Position numbers and translations under genes: made by a program
From: Rhizobium leguminosarum
Lineage (GTDB): Bacteria > Pseudomonadota > Alphaproteobacteria > Rhizobiales > Rhizobiaceae
Direction: 5' to 3'
Assembly (NCBI RefSeq): GCF_004123835.1
Contig: NZ_MZMU01000003.1
Coordinates: 744,001-808,000 of the forward strand
Length of the DNA: 64,000 nt
Part shown: piece after piece, positions 55,656 through 63,276 of the stretch
Layout of the letters: each line of letters begins with the position of its first letter
Position numbering within the stretch: the stretch's first letter is position 1
Notes under the pieces: generated by a model
What the model saw: the letters and a program-made list of their open reading frames with translations, nothing else
Told to the model about the DNA's origin: nothing
Database searches by the model: none

Positions 55656-56423
55656 TCAGATTGCGGTAAAACCATTATCGACGAAGAGATGGGCGCCGTT
55701 GACGAAGCTTGACTCGTCGCTGGCGAGATAAAGCGCGGCCCGCGCCACATCTTCGGGCTCGCCGATCCGCCCCTGCTGGGCGGCAATGGCGGCATCCGAA
55801 ACGTCGACGCCGAGCGCCTGCAGGTCGGCCACCTCGCGCAGGCCGTGCGGCGTGCGGATGAAGCCGGGGCAGACGGCGTTGCAGCGGATATTGCGGTCCC
55901 GGAATTCCACCGCGATGGCGCGGGCAAACATATGCACGGCCCCCTTGGTCGTGTCGTAAAGCACTTCCATCGGCGTGGCGGCGACCGCCGAGATCGACGA
56001 GGTGCAGACGATCGATCCGCCGCCGCTCGCAATCATCTTCGGCAGCACCGCCTTGGTCATCAGGAACATCGAGCGCACGTTGACGGCATGCAGCCAGTCC
56101 CATTCCTTAACGGTCGTTTCGAGAAAAGGTTTGATGACGATCGTGCCGGCATGATTGAAGAGCACGGTCACTGCGCCGTAACGTGCCTCGACACCAGCGA
56201 CGGCGGCCTTGACGGCGGCTTCGTCCGAGACATCGGCCGTCCAGCAATCGGCCTCGCCGCCGGCATCACGGATCTGCATCACGGTCTCGGCGGCTGCATC
56301 GCCATTGCGGTCGATGATCGCAACACGCGCGCCTTCCGCCGCAAAAAGCCTCGAGGCGGCACCGCCCATGCCGGTCGCGCCGCCCGAGATAATGGCGACC
56401 TTGCCCTTCAATCTGTCCGACAT
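55656..56423 (-). CDS. SDR-family NAD(P)-dependent oxidoreductase
   Basis: A 255-residue classical short-chain dehydrogenase. Cofactor loop ISGGATGMGGAASRLF (TGxxxGxG-type, with Met in the middle position), NHAGTIVIKPFLETT and the catalytic Ser/Tyr/Lys in SSISAVAATPMEVLYDTTKG (YxxxK present). Substrate unknown. The repeat 55572-55642 lies just past its 3' end, and pirin begins 139 bases further on. Confidence 0.9.
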   Translation of the reverse strand: MSDRLKGKVAIISGGATGMGGAASRLFAAEGARVAIIDRNGDAAAETVMQIRDAGGEADCWTADVSDEAAVKAAVAGVEARYGAVTVLFNHAGTIVIKPFLETTVKEWDWLHAVNVRSMFLMTKAVLPKMIASGGGSIVCTSSISAVAATPMEVLYDTTKGAVHMFARAIAVEFRDRNIRCNAVCPGFIRTPHGLREVADLQALGVDVSDAAIAAQQGRIGEPEDVARAALYLASDESSFVNGAHLFVDNGFTAI

Positions 56424-56511
56424 TTCCTTGTCCCCTCATCGTTTTGGATGGGGATCATAGATCGGTCTGAAGCCGATAGCCAAGCGCCTTCGAAAGGGAG
56501 TTTTCTGCGCC

Positions 56512-56763
56512 TCAGGCGCCGTCGAGCGGCTCGACGCCCTGCGGCTTGCCGGCGCGGTCGAGCCGGATCTTCTCGATGCGGTTCTCGGCGGCCGAAAGCA
56601 GGGTCTCGCAATGTTTCTTCAGCGCTTCGCCGCGCTCATAGATCTCGATCGATTCATCCAGCGCCACATCGCCGCGTTCCAGCCGGGCGACGATACTTTC
56701 GAGTTCGGCAACCGCCTTTTCGAAGGAAAGGCCGGACACCTCCGGCTTGGCGCTGTCAGTCAT
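56512..56763 (-). CDS. xseB: Exodeoxyribonuclease VII small subunit
   Basis: An 83-residue helical protein: [20 protein letters not shown] and [19 protein letters not shown] are the XseB signature. It partners XseA (not in the window) in ExoVII, which degrades single-stranded DNA. Start codon is ATG 56763, 2 bases after the stop of the HDAC-family gene. In many rhizobia xseB is close to dxs; here the SDR and pirin genes intervene. Confidence 0.95.
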   Translation of the reverse strand: MTDSAKPEVSGLSFEKAVAELESIVARLERGDVALDESIEIYERGEALKKHCETLLSAAENRIEKIRLDRAGKPQGVEPLDGA

Positions 56764-56765
56764 TC

Positions 56766-57701
56766 TCAACCCTTCATCATTCTCAGAATATGCATGCCCG
56801 CCGATTCGGCGAGTCCCTCGAGATCATAACCGCCTTCGAGCAGGCTGACGACCCGGTTCTTCGCGTGCCGGTCCGCGAGTTCCAGCACGCGCCCGGTCGC
56901 CCAGTCGAAATCCTCGCCGGTCAGATTGATCTGCGCCAGCGGATCGCGGTGATGCGCGTCGAAGCCGGCGGAGATGATGATGAGATCCGGGCGGAAATCG
57001 TCAAGGGCGGGCAGGACGCGCGATTTGAACGCCTCGCGGAAATGGTCGCTGCCGACATTCGGCGACAGCGGCGCATTGACGATGGTGTTGTGCTTGCCCT
57101 TTTCATCCTTGGCCCCGGTGCCGGGATAGAGCGGCATCTGATGCGTCGAGCAGAACAGCACCGAAGGATCGTCCCAGAAGATATCCTGCGTGCCGTTGCC
57201 GTGGTGCACGTCCCAGTCGACGATGGCGATGCGCTCGGCGCCATGCGTCTTCTGCGCATGCCGGGCGGCGATCGCCGCATTGTTGAAGAAGCAGAAGCCC
57301 ATCGCCGTCATCTTCTCGGCATGGTGCCCCGGCGGGCGGGCGGCGACGAAGACATTGTCGGCCCGACCGGTAAAGACATCGTCCACCGCCGCCATCGCCC
57401 CGCCGATGCCGGTCAGCGCCGCCTGCAGGCTCTTGCTGCTGGCATAGGTATCGGCTTCGATCTGGTTGATCTCCCCCTCTTCCTCGGGAATCTCCCGCAT
57501 CACGGCGGTCAGATGTTCTTCGGGATGGGCAAGCAGCACTGCATCCTCGTTGGCCTGCGGCGCCTGCCGGCGCTCCAGCCGCTCGAAATTCGGATGTTCC
57601 AGCGCGACATTGATGGCGCGGATCCTGTCCGATCGCTCCGGATGGCCGGCGGGGGTCACATGTTCCAGGAAGATCGGGTGTTCATAAAGACGGGTGCTCA
57701 T
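56766..57701 (-). CDS. Histone-deacetylase-family (acetylpolyamine/acuC-like) hydrolase
   Basis: A 311-residue HDAC-fold metalloenzyme. Zinc and catalytic motifs: [20 protein letters not shown] (DxHHxNG), [20 protein letters not shown], and [20 protein letters not shown]. Bacterial members deacetylate acetylpolyamines, acetoin-related targets or lysines. Its stop overlaps closely with the start of xseB, suggesting cotranscription. Targets in Rhizobium unknown. Confidence 0.92.
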   Translation of the reverse strand: MSTRLYEHPIFLEHVTPAGHPERSDRIRAINVALEHPNFERLERRQAPQANEDAVLLAHPEEHLTAVMREIPEEEGEINQIEADTYASSKSLQAALTGIGGAMAAVDDVFTGRADNVFVAARPPGHHAEKMTAMGFCFFNNAAIAARHAQKTHGAERIAIVDWDVHHGNGTQDIFWDDPSVLFCSTHQMPLYPGTGAKDEKGKHNTIVNAPLSPNVGSDHFREAFKSRVLPALDDFRPDLIIISAGFDAHHRDPLAQINLTGEDFDWATGRVLELADRHAKNRVVSLLEGGYDLEGLAESAGMHILRMMKG

Positions 57702-57888
57702 GAAGACACTCTATCGGTCGCTTATGTCATGTGCCACAGCAGATGGGGCATCGCCTGACGATTTCAACAAGCGCTCTTGCCGCGCCTTCCGACCGTTCGC
57801 CTTTCCCGCTGTCTCCTTTGCGCCGTTTCCGTCGAGCCGGTCCAGTGCAGCGGCGCCGCATCTTTTCATGCGCGCGGAGGATACTGTA

Positions 57889-57951
57889 ACACTTTGAACT
57901 ATTGCGTAATTTTATCCTTAAGCCGGTTCCGGTATAAGCAATTATGCAGTA
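57889..57951. repeat. Palindromic repeat (family D), diverged copy
   Basis: CACTTTGAACTATTGCGTAA, ATTTTATCCTTAAGCC, GGTATAAGCAATTATGCA correspond to the element at 28473-28514 and the sequence just before it. The inverted arms are less perfect. Lies in the gap before the thioesterase gene. Confidence 0.7.
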
Positions 57952-57980
57952 GTGTTACCATGGGGAACTGAGTAGGGCAG

Positions 57981-58382
57981 ATGAGTCAGTCGAAACGCCC
58001 GGATGTGGCGGAAATACGCGTGCCGTTTCGCGATGTCGATATGAACGGCCAGATGTTTCTGGCCTCCTATATTTCGTATGCCGAATCCGTCCTGGCAGGC
58101 TTTTGGTCGTCACGGCCCGATGTCGATGACGAACCCGTCTATAGCCCCAGCAAGGTTTCCTGCATGCTGCACCGTCCGCTGCACTATGACGAGCCGGCAA
58201 CCTTCACCGCCACCGTCGACAAGATCGGCGTGCGCTCCATCGGCTTCCTCATTTCGATCGAGACGGGCGAGGAGCGCGCCGCCGAAGTGGAAATCATCTG
58301 GCAGGCCCACGCCCCCGAAGACCAGTCCCCGGCCGCGTTGCCCGAGGAGACGCGCGATTGGCTTTATCGGTTTTTGAATTAG
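57981..58382 (+). CDS. Acyl-CoA thioesterase (hotdog fold)
   Basis: A 133-residue hotdog-fold protein of the 4-hydroxybenzoyl-CoA thioesterase type. EIRVPFRDVDMNGQMFLASYI contains the catalytic Asp segment (D-x-D-x-N-G), followed by the SxxxC... helix (ISYAESVLAGFWSSR). It hydrolyses a CoA thioester. It stands alone, divergent from the HDAC gene across 279 bases that hold repeat family D. Substrate unknown. Confidence 0.88.
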   Translation: MSQSKRPDVAEIRVPFRDVDMNGQMFLASYISYAESVLAGFWSSRPDVDDEPVYSPSKVSCMLHRPLHYDEPATFTATVDKIGVRSIGFLISIETGEERAAEVEIIWQAHAPEDQSPAALPEETRDWLYRFLN

Positions 58383-58384
58383 GG

Positions 58385-58433
58385 CAATGCCAGGAAAAGT
58401 GCAAAGCAGTTTCCTGGGAATTACGTGAGAACA
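58385..58433. repeat. Repeat copy (family C) after the thioesterase gene
   Basis: CAGGAAAAGTGCAAAGCAGT followed by TTCCTGGGAATTACGTGAGA. The arms CCAGGAAA/TTTCCTGG give a short hairpin, so it may act as a terminator. Related to 7683-7728. Confidence 0.65.
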
Positions 58434-58583
58434 AAAGGCTAGGTGTTCGGTCCATGTCGGAAGGTGGCCATTGTGTTGATTGGTTCCTGCCGACATGTCC
58501 GCATATTAGCTCCGATAGCCCTGTGCTTTTCATATGAAGTTTGCAGCATTTTCCTGGGATAAGTCTTCCGCGATGCAAGTTAA

Positions 58584-59021
58584 ATGGCAAAGAATGGCCC
58601 GGTGAGCAAATATATTCCACTAAACATCGGGGTCGCCATTCGGGCTAGCGCCAGCGACCTCCATTCCTTCCGCTGGAAGACCGGCAAACGCGTCGAAGCA
58701 GACTTTTTTATCGATGACCCCGAACTCTTGCTGAGGGTCTCATTTGATGGTCCCTGTATCGTCCGATTGATTGATGAAATGCCGCTGAGCACGGAACACG
58801 AGCACTGTGCCGACGAAGGCTTGGTTCGCGACCACTTCGCATATCAAGTGGAGGGAGCTGCCTTCAATAAGTCGCAGTCTGAAATCTGGAAGATGGCAGT
58901 TGGTATATACGGCCCGACTTCACACTTCCGCTTCGTAACTGCCTGGACGTGCATGGATGTTGTGACACCAGCCACGCCCGAATTTGAGATAGTCCCCCAA
59001 GCCATTGCACAACAAACCTAA
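58584..59021 (+). CDS. Orphan hypothetical protein
   Basis: A 145-residue soluble protein with a mixed beta-rich sequence (IPLNIGVAIRASASDLHSFR, VEADFFIDDPELLLRVSFDG, AFNKSQSEIWKMAVGIYGPT). No known domain recognised; FDGPCIVRLIDEMPLSTEHE resembles no motif I know. By eye GC and codon choice are lower than in the surrounding genes, hinting at horizontal transfer. It could be an immunity or small stress protein, but this is speculation. Supported only by a continuous frame with reasonable codons. Confidence 0.5.
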   Translation: MAKNGPVSKYIPLNIGVAIRASASDLHSFRWKTGKRVEADFFIDDPELLLRVSFDGPCIVRLIDEMPLSTEHEHCADEGLVRDHFAYQVEGAAFNKSQSEIWKMAVGIYGPTSHFRFVTAWTCMDVVTPATPEFEIVPQAIAQQT

Positions 59022-59095
59022 CCTGCTTCGGGTCGGGTGTTATGCAATCAGGCAAGTCTAAATTCAGGGCGTGATGCTGCTTGCATCAACGTAAA

Positions 59096-59335
59096 ATGAT
59101 GCACGTCATACGACATCCTGATTGCCCTGCGACCAGAATTGTGGAGTTTTCGGTGAAAGACGAGCGAGAGAAAGGGCAGTGGGACACCGATGACGTTGTG
59201 ATGTTCATGTACGGAAAATACAACGGCGCGCTTCTTCTGGCGCTGCGGGATTTCTGGAAAGCGCTTCGTTCAGTGTGGCCCGACAAGCAAAAGCCTCTCG
59301 TATCTCCGCGTCGCGGAGATGAACCACAAGACTAA
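59096..59335 (+). CDS. Small hypothetical protein
   Basis: A 79-residue protein from ATG 59096 (MMHVIRHPDCPATRIVEFSV). A possible weak amphipathic helix follows VVMFMYGKYNGALLLALRDF. The frame runs 15 bases farther upstream from a TTG. No family recognised. It lies 74 bases after the orphan at 58584 with similar atypical composition. Could be a chance frame; kept because it does not overlap a better gene. Confidence 0.35.
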   Translation: MMHVIRHPDCPATRIVEFSVKDEREKGQWDTDDVVMFMYGKYNGALLLALRDFWKALRSVWPDKQKPLVSPRRGDEPQD

Positions 59336-59428
59336 GAACCCGCTGCTAACGGTTTATGCAGGGGTGTCGTGGGTTTCCGGCGATGCGCCTCGGGTTTCCT
59401 GCCGCCTGAGACTACTCACGCTGTCAAG

Positions 59429-60079
59429 TCACCTGGCCGCCATGCTCGCGACCAGATCGCTGAACCTCTCGCCCTGAACGCCAACATGCCCCCGCAGCAG
59501 GCGGCGGGCTTCATCGCCGTCTCCGGCAAAGATCGCGTCGACGATGGCGCAATGTTCTGAGAAGGAGGTCGACAGGCGGTTGCGCACGCGCAGCTGGAGG
59601 CGGCGATAAGGTCGCAGGCGGCGGTGCAATTGCAGACATTGCTCCTCCAGGAATTCGCTTCGGCCGGCTGCGTAGATGGCCTTATGGAATTCCTCATTGT
59701 CGTAATAATAGGCGTCGCTGTCACCGGCCGCGGCCGATTGCTCGCAGCGGCTGTGTGTGGCCGTGACCGCTTCCCGCGAGGCCTCGTCCAGCCGTCGTGC
59801 TGCGAGCGACCCGGCCAGTCCCTCCAGCTCGGCCATCACCTCGAACATTTCATAGACGCGGTGCGGCCCCGGATCGATGACGATGGCGCCTCTGCGCGGC
59901 CGAATTTCGATGAGGCCGATCGCATCGAGCTGCATCAGCGCTTCGCGCACCGGTGTGCGGGAGACCCCGAAACGCGTCGCAAGCACTGTTTCGTCGAGCC
60001 GCTCACCGGGGGAGAACTCGTTGGAAAGAATTGAATTTTCAATCTCATCCCGAAGCCATCGGCCGACATTCTCGGACAT
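59429..60079 (-). CDS. matR: GntR-family regulator of malonate use
   Basis: A 216-residue FCD-type GntR regulator. The N-terminal winged helix (VLATRFGVSRTPVREALMQL) is followed by a ligand-binding FCD helix bundle (HRVYEMFEVMAELEGLAGSL). It lies divergent from matABC; MatR in R. leguminosarum bv. trifolii controls malonate metabolism from the matR-matA intergenic region, whose operator is intact here at 60111-60124. ATG at 60079 is preferred for AAGGAAG upstream; TTG 60109 and ATG 60097 are in frame alternatives. Identity rests on HTH plus location. Confidence 0.92.
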   Translation of the reverse strand: MSENVGRWLRDEIENSILSNEFSPGERLDETVLATRFGVSRTPVREALMQLDAIGLIEIRPRRGAIVIDPGPHRVYEMFEVMAELEGLAGSLAARRLDEASREAVTATHSRCEQSAAAGDSDAYYYDNEEFHKAIYAAGRSEFLEEQCLQLHRRLRPYRRLQLRVRNRLSTSFSEHCAIVDAIFAGDGDEARRLLRGHVGVQGERFSDLVASMAAR

Positions 60080-60110
60080 TCGTCTCACTTCCTTCATACA
60101 TAAACGCAAT

Positions 60111-60124
60111 TCTTGTATACACGA
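60111..60124. promoter_or_regulatory. MatR operator palindrome
   Basis: TCTTGTATACACGA, a 14-base imperfect palindrome between divergent matR and matA. It equals the sequence I recall being reported as the MatR site in R. leguminosarum bv. trifolii. A TTGACC at 60128-60133 could be the -35 of the matABC promoter, so MatR would lie upstream of RNA polymerase. Confidence 0.8.
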
Positions 60125-60132
60125 TTGTTGAC

Positions 60133-60146
60133 CTCGTGTACGAAGA
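60133..60146. promoter_or_regulatory. Possible second, half-conserved MatR site
   Basis: CTCGTGTACGAAGA contains TCGTGTA, the complement of the operator half TACACGA, 23 bases centre to centre from the main operator. The other half is degenerate. It overlaps the spacer of the presumed matA promoter, where binding would repress. Confidence 0.4.
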
Positions 60147-60244
60147 GTGGCATTCTACATACTACCGGTGAAACCCGACGATGGGAAGCAGCCGTCAAAA
60201 GTAGTCCGTGCACCCAACCGGCGCTAGAAGAGAGGAGAAATGGC

Positions 60245-61669
60245 ATGTCTGAGGCTTCCTTCTTCACCGACATGCTGCAGAGCATCACGGATCGCGGACG
60301 CCAGCTTCTGTTTTCCGGCTCGCGCGCCACGCAGGTCGCAGCCAAGGCCGATCTCCAGACACTCTGTGAAATGCTGCTATCGAGCCGGGGCGAGGCCTCG
60401 GGCATGGCACTTGCGGCCGAAATACTCGATCGCTGGGGCGCGCTCGAGAGCGGGGGCGCGCAGGCATTCCTTCATATGCTGCATGAAAAGTTCGGGCCCG
60501 ACACGGCCAAGCTCGACCAGGCGATTGAAAATTACCGCACCGACAAAAGCTCTGCTGCGGTCATTGCTCTCCATCAGGCAGCCGAGCCGCGGCGACAGGA
60601 GCTTCTGCGCCGATTGAATCACGCACCGAACGGCACCGCCAAGCTTGTCCGGATGCGTGAGCAACTGCTTGCTTCCAAAGACCAATCCGCAGGATATCAC
60701 GCGCTTGACGCCGACTTCACGCATCTGTTCGGCTCCTGGTTCAATCGCGGCTTTCTGACGCTACGACCCATCGACTGGTCGACGCCGGCCTACATCCTTG
60801 AAAAGATCATCAAATACGAGGCCGTGCATGAGATCGCCGGCTGGGAGGAGTTGCGCAGTCGTTTGGCGCCGGCCGACCGTCGATGCTTTGCCTTCTTCCA
60901 TCCCCGATTGGCCGACGAGCCGCTCGTGTTCGTCGAGGTGGCCCTCACACGATCCGTGCCCAGTGCGATCGGAGATGTGCTCGTCGAGGGCAGGGAGCAG
61001 ATCAATGCCGACGAGGCGACGACGGCTGTCTTCTATTCGATCTCCAACTGCCAGGACGGTTTGCGCGGAATCTCGTTCGGCAACTTCCTGATCAAGCAGG
61101 TCGTGGAAGACCTGCGCAGAGACCTGCCCGGCCTGAAGAATTTCGTCACGCTGTCGCCCGTTCCAGGCTTTGCCCGCTGGCTTGCCAAGGCGCGTGCCTC
61201 GGCCACCGACCGGTTGCTGCCGGAAGCGGCCCGCGAAACGCTGATGGCGCTGGACGATCCGAACTGGCCCGACAACGAGAAGACGGTGGCCGAAGTGGAG
61301 CGCGTGCTGCTGCCGCTTGCGGCGCGCTATTTCCTGACCGAACGGACGCAGGAGGGCCGCCCCGTCGATCCTGTCGCCCGCTTCCATCTCGGCAACGGCG
61401 CTCGACTTGAAAGACTGAATTTTCTTGGCGACCGCTCGACCAAGGCGATGCAGCAGGCACACGGCCTGATGGTCAACTACCTCTACAAGCTCGACGATAT
61501 CGTCGCCAACCATGAGGCTCTGGCGCAGCGCGGCGAAGTGATTGCCTCGCCTGCCGTCAAAAGCCTGCTCAACCAGAACGACGAAAGCCGCGGTAGCGGC
61601 AATGGCCAGCAAGGCTCCCGGCCATTCGCAAACATCATGAACTCAACGCTTGGAGGAGGGCGAAAGTGA
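60245..61669 (+). CDS. matA: Malonyl-CoA decarboxylase
   Basis: A 474-residue enzyme converting malonyl-CoA to acetyl-CoA and CO2. Segments of the MCD catalytic domain are visible: TTAVFYSISNCQDGLRGISF, GNFLIKQVVEDLRRDLPGLK and FVTLSPVPGFARWLAK; the helical N-terminal MCD domain precedes. AGAGGAG lies about 8 bases upstream of ATG 60245; the frame extends upstream through the leader without family similarity. Its stop overlaps the GTG of matB, so the two are coupled. Confidence 0.94.
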   Translation: MSEASFFTDMLQSITDRGRQLLFSGSRATQVAAKADLQTLCEMLLSSRGEASGMALAAEILDRWGALESGGAQAFLHMLHEKFGPDTAKLDQAIENYRTDKSSAAVIALHQAAEPRRQELLRRLNHAPNGTAKLVRMREQLLASKDQSAGYHALDADFTHLFGSWFNRGFLTLRPIDWSTPAYILEKIIKYEAVHEIAGWEELRSRLAPADRRCFAFFHPRLADEPLVFVEVALTRSVPSAIGDVLVEGREQINADEATTAVFYSISNCQDGLRGISFGNFLIKQVVEDLRRDLPGLKNFVTLSPVPGFARWLAKARASATDRLLPEAARETLMALDDPNWPDNEKTVAEVERVLLPLAARYFLTERTQEGRPVDPVARFHLGNGARLERLNFLGDRSTKAMQQAHGLMVNYLYKLDDIVANHEALAQRGEVIASPAVKSLLNQNDESRGSGNGQQGSRPFANIMNSTLGGGRK

Positions 61670-63180
61670 GCAACCATCTTTTCGACGCCATGCGGGCTGC
61701 CGCGCCCGGTGACGCGCCGTTCATCCGGATCAATAACACCCGCACATGGACCTATGACGACGCTTTCGCTCTTTCCGGCCGCATTGCCAGCGCGATGGAT
61801 GCGCTCGGCATTCGCCCCGGCGACCGGGTGGCGGTGCAAGTCGAGAAAAGTCCCGAGGCATTGATCCTCTATCTCGCCTGTCTTCGAACCGGCGCCGTCT
61901 ACCTGCCGCTCAACACAGCCTATACGCTGGCTGAACTCGATTATTTTATCGGCGATGCGGAGCCGCGTTTGGTGGTTGTTGCGCCGGCTGCCCGGGAAGG
62001 CGTGGAGACGATCGCCAAGCCCCACGGCGCCATCGTCGAAACGCTCGACGCCGACGGCAGCGGCTCGTTGCTGGATCTCGCACGCGATGAGCCGGCCGAC
62101 TTTGTCGATGCCTCCCGTTCCGCCGATGATCTGGCGGCGATCCTCTACACGTCGGGAACGACGGGACGCTCCAAGGGGGCGATGCTCACGCATGGAAACC
62201 TGCTCTCGAACGCCCTGACGTTGCGAGACTATTGGCGCGTCACCGCCGGTGATCGGCTGATCCACGCCTTGCCGATCTTCCACACGCATGGGCTGTTCGT
62301 CGCCACGAATGTCACGCTGCTCGCCGGCGCCTCGATGTTCCTGCTGTCGAAATTCGACGCCGACGAGGTCGTTTCGCTGATGCCGCAGGCAACGATGCTG
62401 ATGGGCGTGCCGACCTTCTACGTGCGCCTCCTCCAAAGCCCGCGCCTCGACGAGCAAGCGGTTGCCAGCATCCGCCTCTTCATTTCCGGTTCGGCTCCCC
62501 TGCTTGCCGAAACCCATACCGAGTTCCACGCGCGTACCGGTCACGCCATTCTCGAGCGCTACGGCATGACGGAAACCAATATGAACACGTCGAACCCCTA
62601 TGAGGGGAAACGGATTGCCGGAACGGTCGGCTTCCCGCTGCCTGATGTGACGGTGCGCGTCACCGATCCCGCCAGCGGGCTCGAGCTGCCGCCTGAAGAA
62701 ACGGGGATGATCGAGATCAAAGGGCCGAACGTCTTCAAGGGCTATTGGCGCATGCCGGAAAAGACGGCGGCCGAGTTCACGGCAGATGGATTCTTCATCA
62801 GCGGCGATCTCGGCAAGATCGACCGGGACGGCTATGTCCACATTGTCGGCCGCGGCAAGGATCTGGTGATTTCGGGTGGATACAACATCTATCCGAAAGA
62901 GGTCGAAGGCGAGATCGACCAGATCGAGGGTGTGGTCGAAAGCGCTGTCATCGGCGTGCCGCATCCCGATTTCGGAGAAGGCGTGACCGCCGTCGTCGTA
63001 TGCAAGCCCGGCGCAGTCCTCGATGAAAAGACCATCGTCAGCGCCCTCCAGCAACGTCTCGCCCGCTACAAACAACCCAAGCGCATCATCTTTGCCGAGG
63101 ACCTGCCGCGCAACACGATGGGCAAGGTTCAGAAAAACATACTGCGGCAGCAATACGCCGATCTTTACACCAGGACGTAA
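61666..63180 (+). CDS. matB: Malonyl-CoA synthetase
   Basis: A 504-residue AMP-forming acyl-CoA synthetase. Motifs: LYTSGTTGRSKGAMLTH (P-loop), ERYGMTETNMNTSNPYEGKR, the signature GYNIYPKEVEGEIDQIE, and the C-terminal Lys in NTMGKVQKNILRQQY. MatB joins malonate and CoA with ATP. A GTG start at 61666 overlaps the stop of matA; GGAGGAG precedes it. With matC at 63277 it forms the mat operon. Confidence 0.96.
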   Translation: MSNHLFDAMRAAAPGDAPFIRINNTRTWTYDDAFALSGRIASAMDALGIRPGDRVAVQVEKSPEALILYLACLRTGAVYLPLNTAYTLAELDYFIGDAEPRLVVVAPAAREGVETIAKPHGAIVETLDADGSGSLLDLARDEPADFVDASRSADDLAAILYTSGTTGRSKGAMLTHGNLLSNALTLRDYWRVTAGDRLIHALPIFHTHGLFVATNVTLLAGASMFLLSKFDADEVVSLMPQATMLMGVPTFYVRLLQSPRLDEQAVASIRLFISGSAPLLAETHTEFHARTGHAILERYGMTETNMNTSNPYEGKRIAGTVGFPLPDVTVRVTDPASGLELPPEETGMIEIKGPNVFKGYWRMPEKTAAEFTADGFFISGDLGKIDRDGYVHIVGRGKDLVISGGYNIYPKEVEGEIDQIEGVVESAVIGVPHPDFGEGVTAVVVCKPGAVLDEKTIVSALQQRLARYKQPKRIIFAEDLPRNTMGKVQKNILRQQYADLYTRT

Positions 63181-63276
63181 GAGGACCGCGCCCTCTGGGA
63201 GGAGGGTGCGTCGACATCCCGCATCAATCTTGAACACAACAGCTACGGCGCTGGAGGCGTCGGAGGGAGGGGAATC

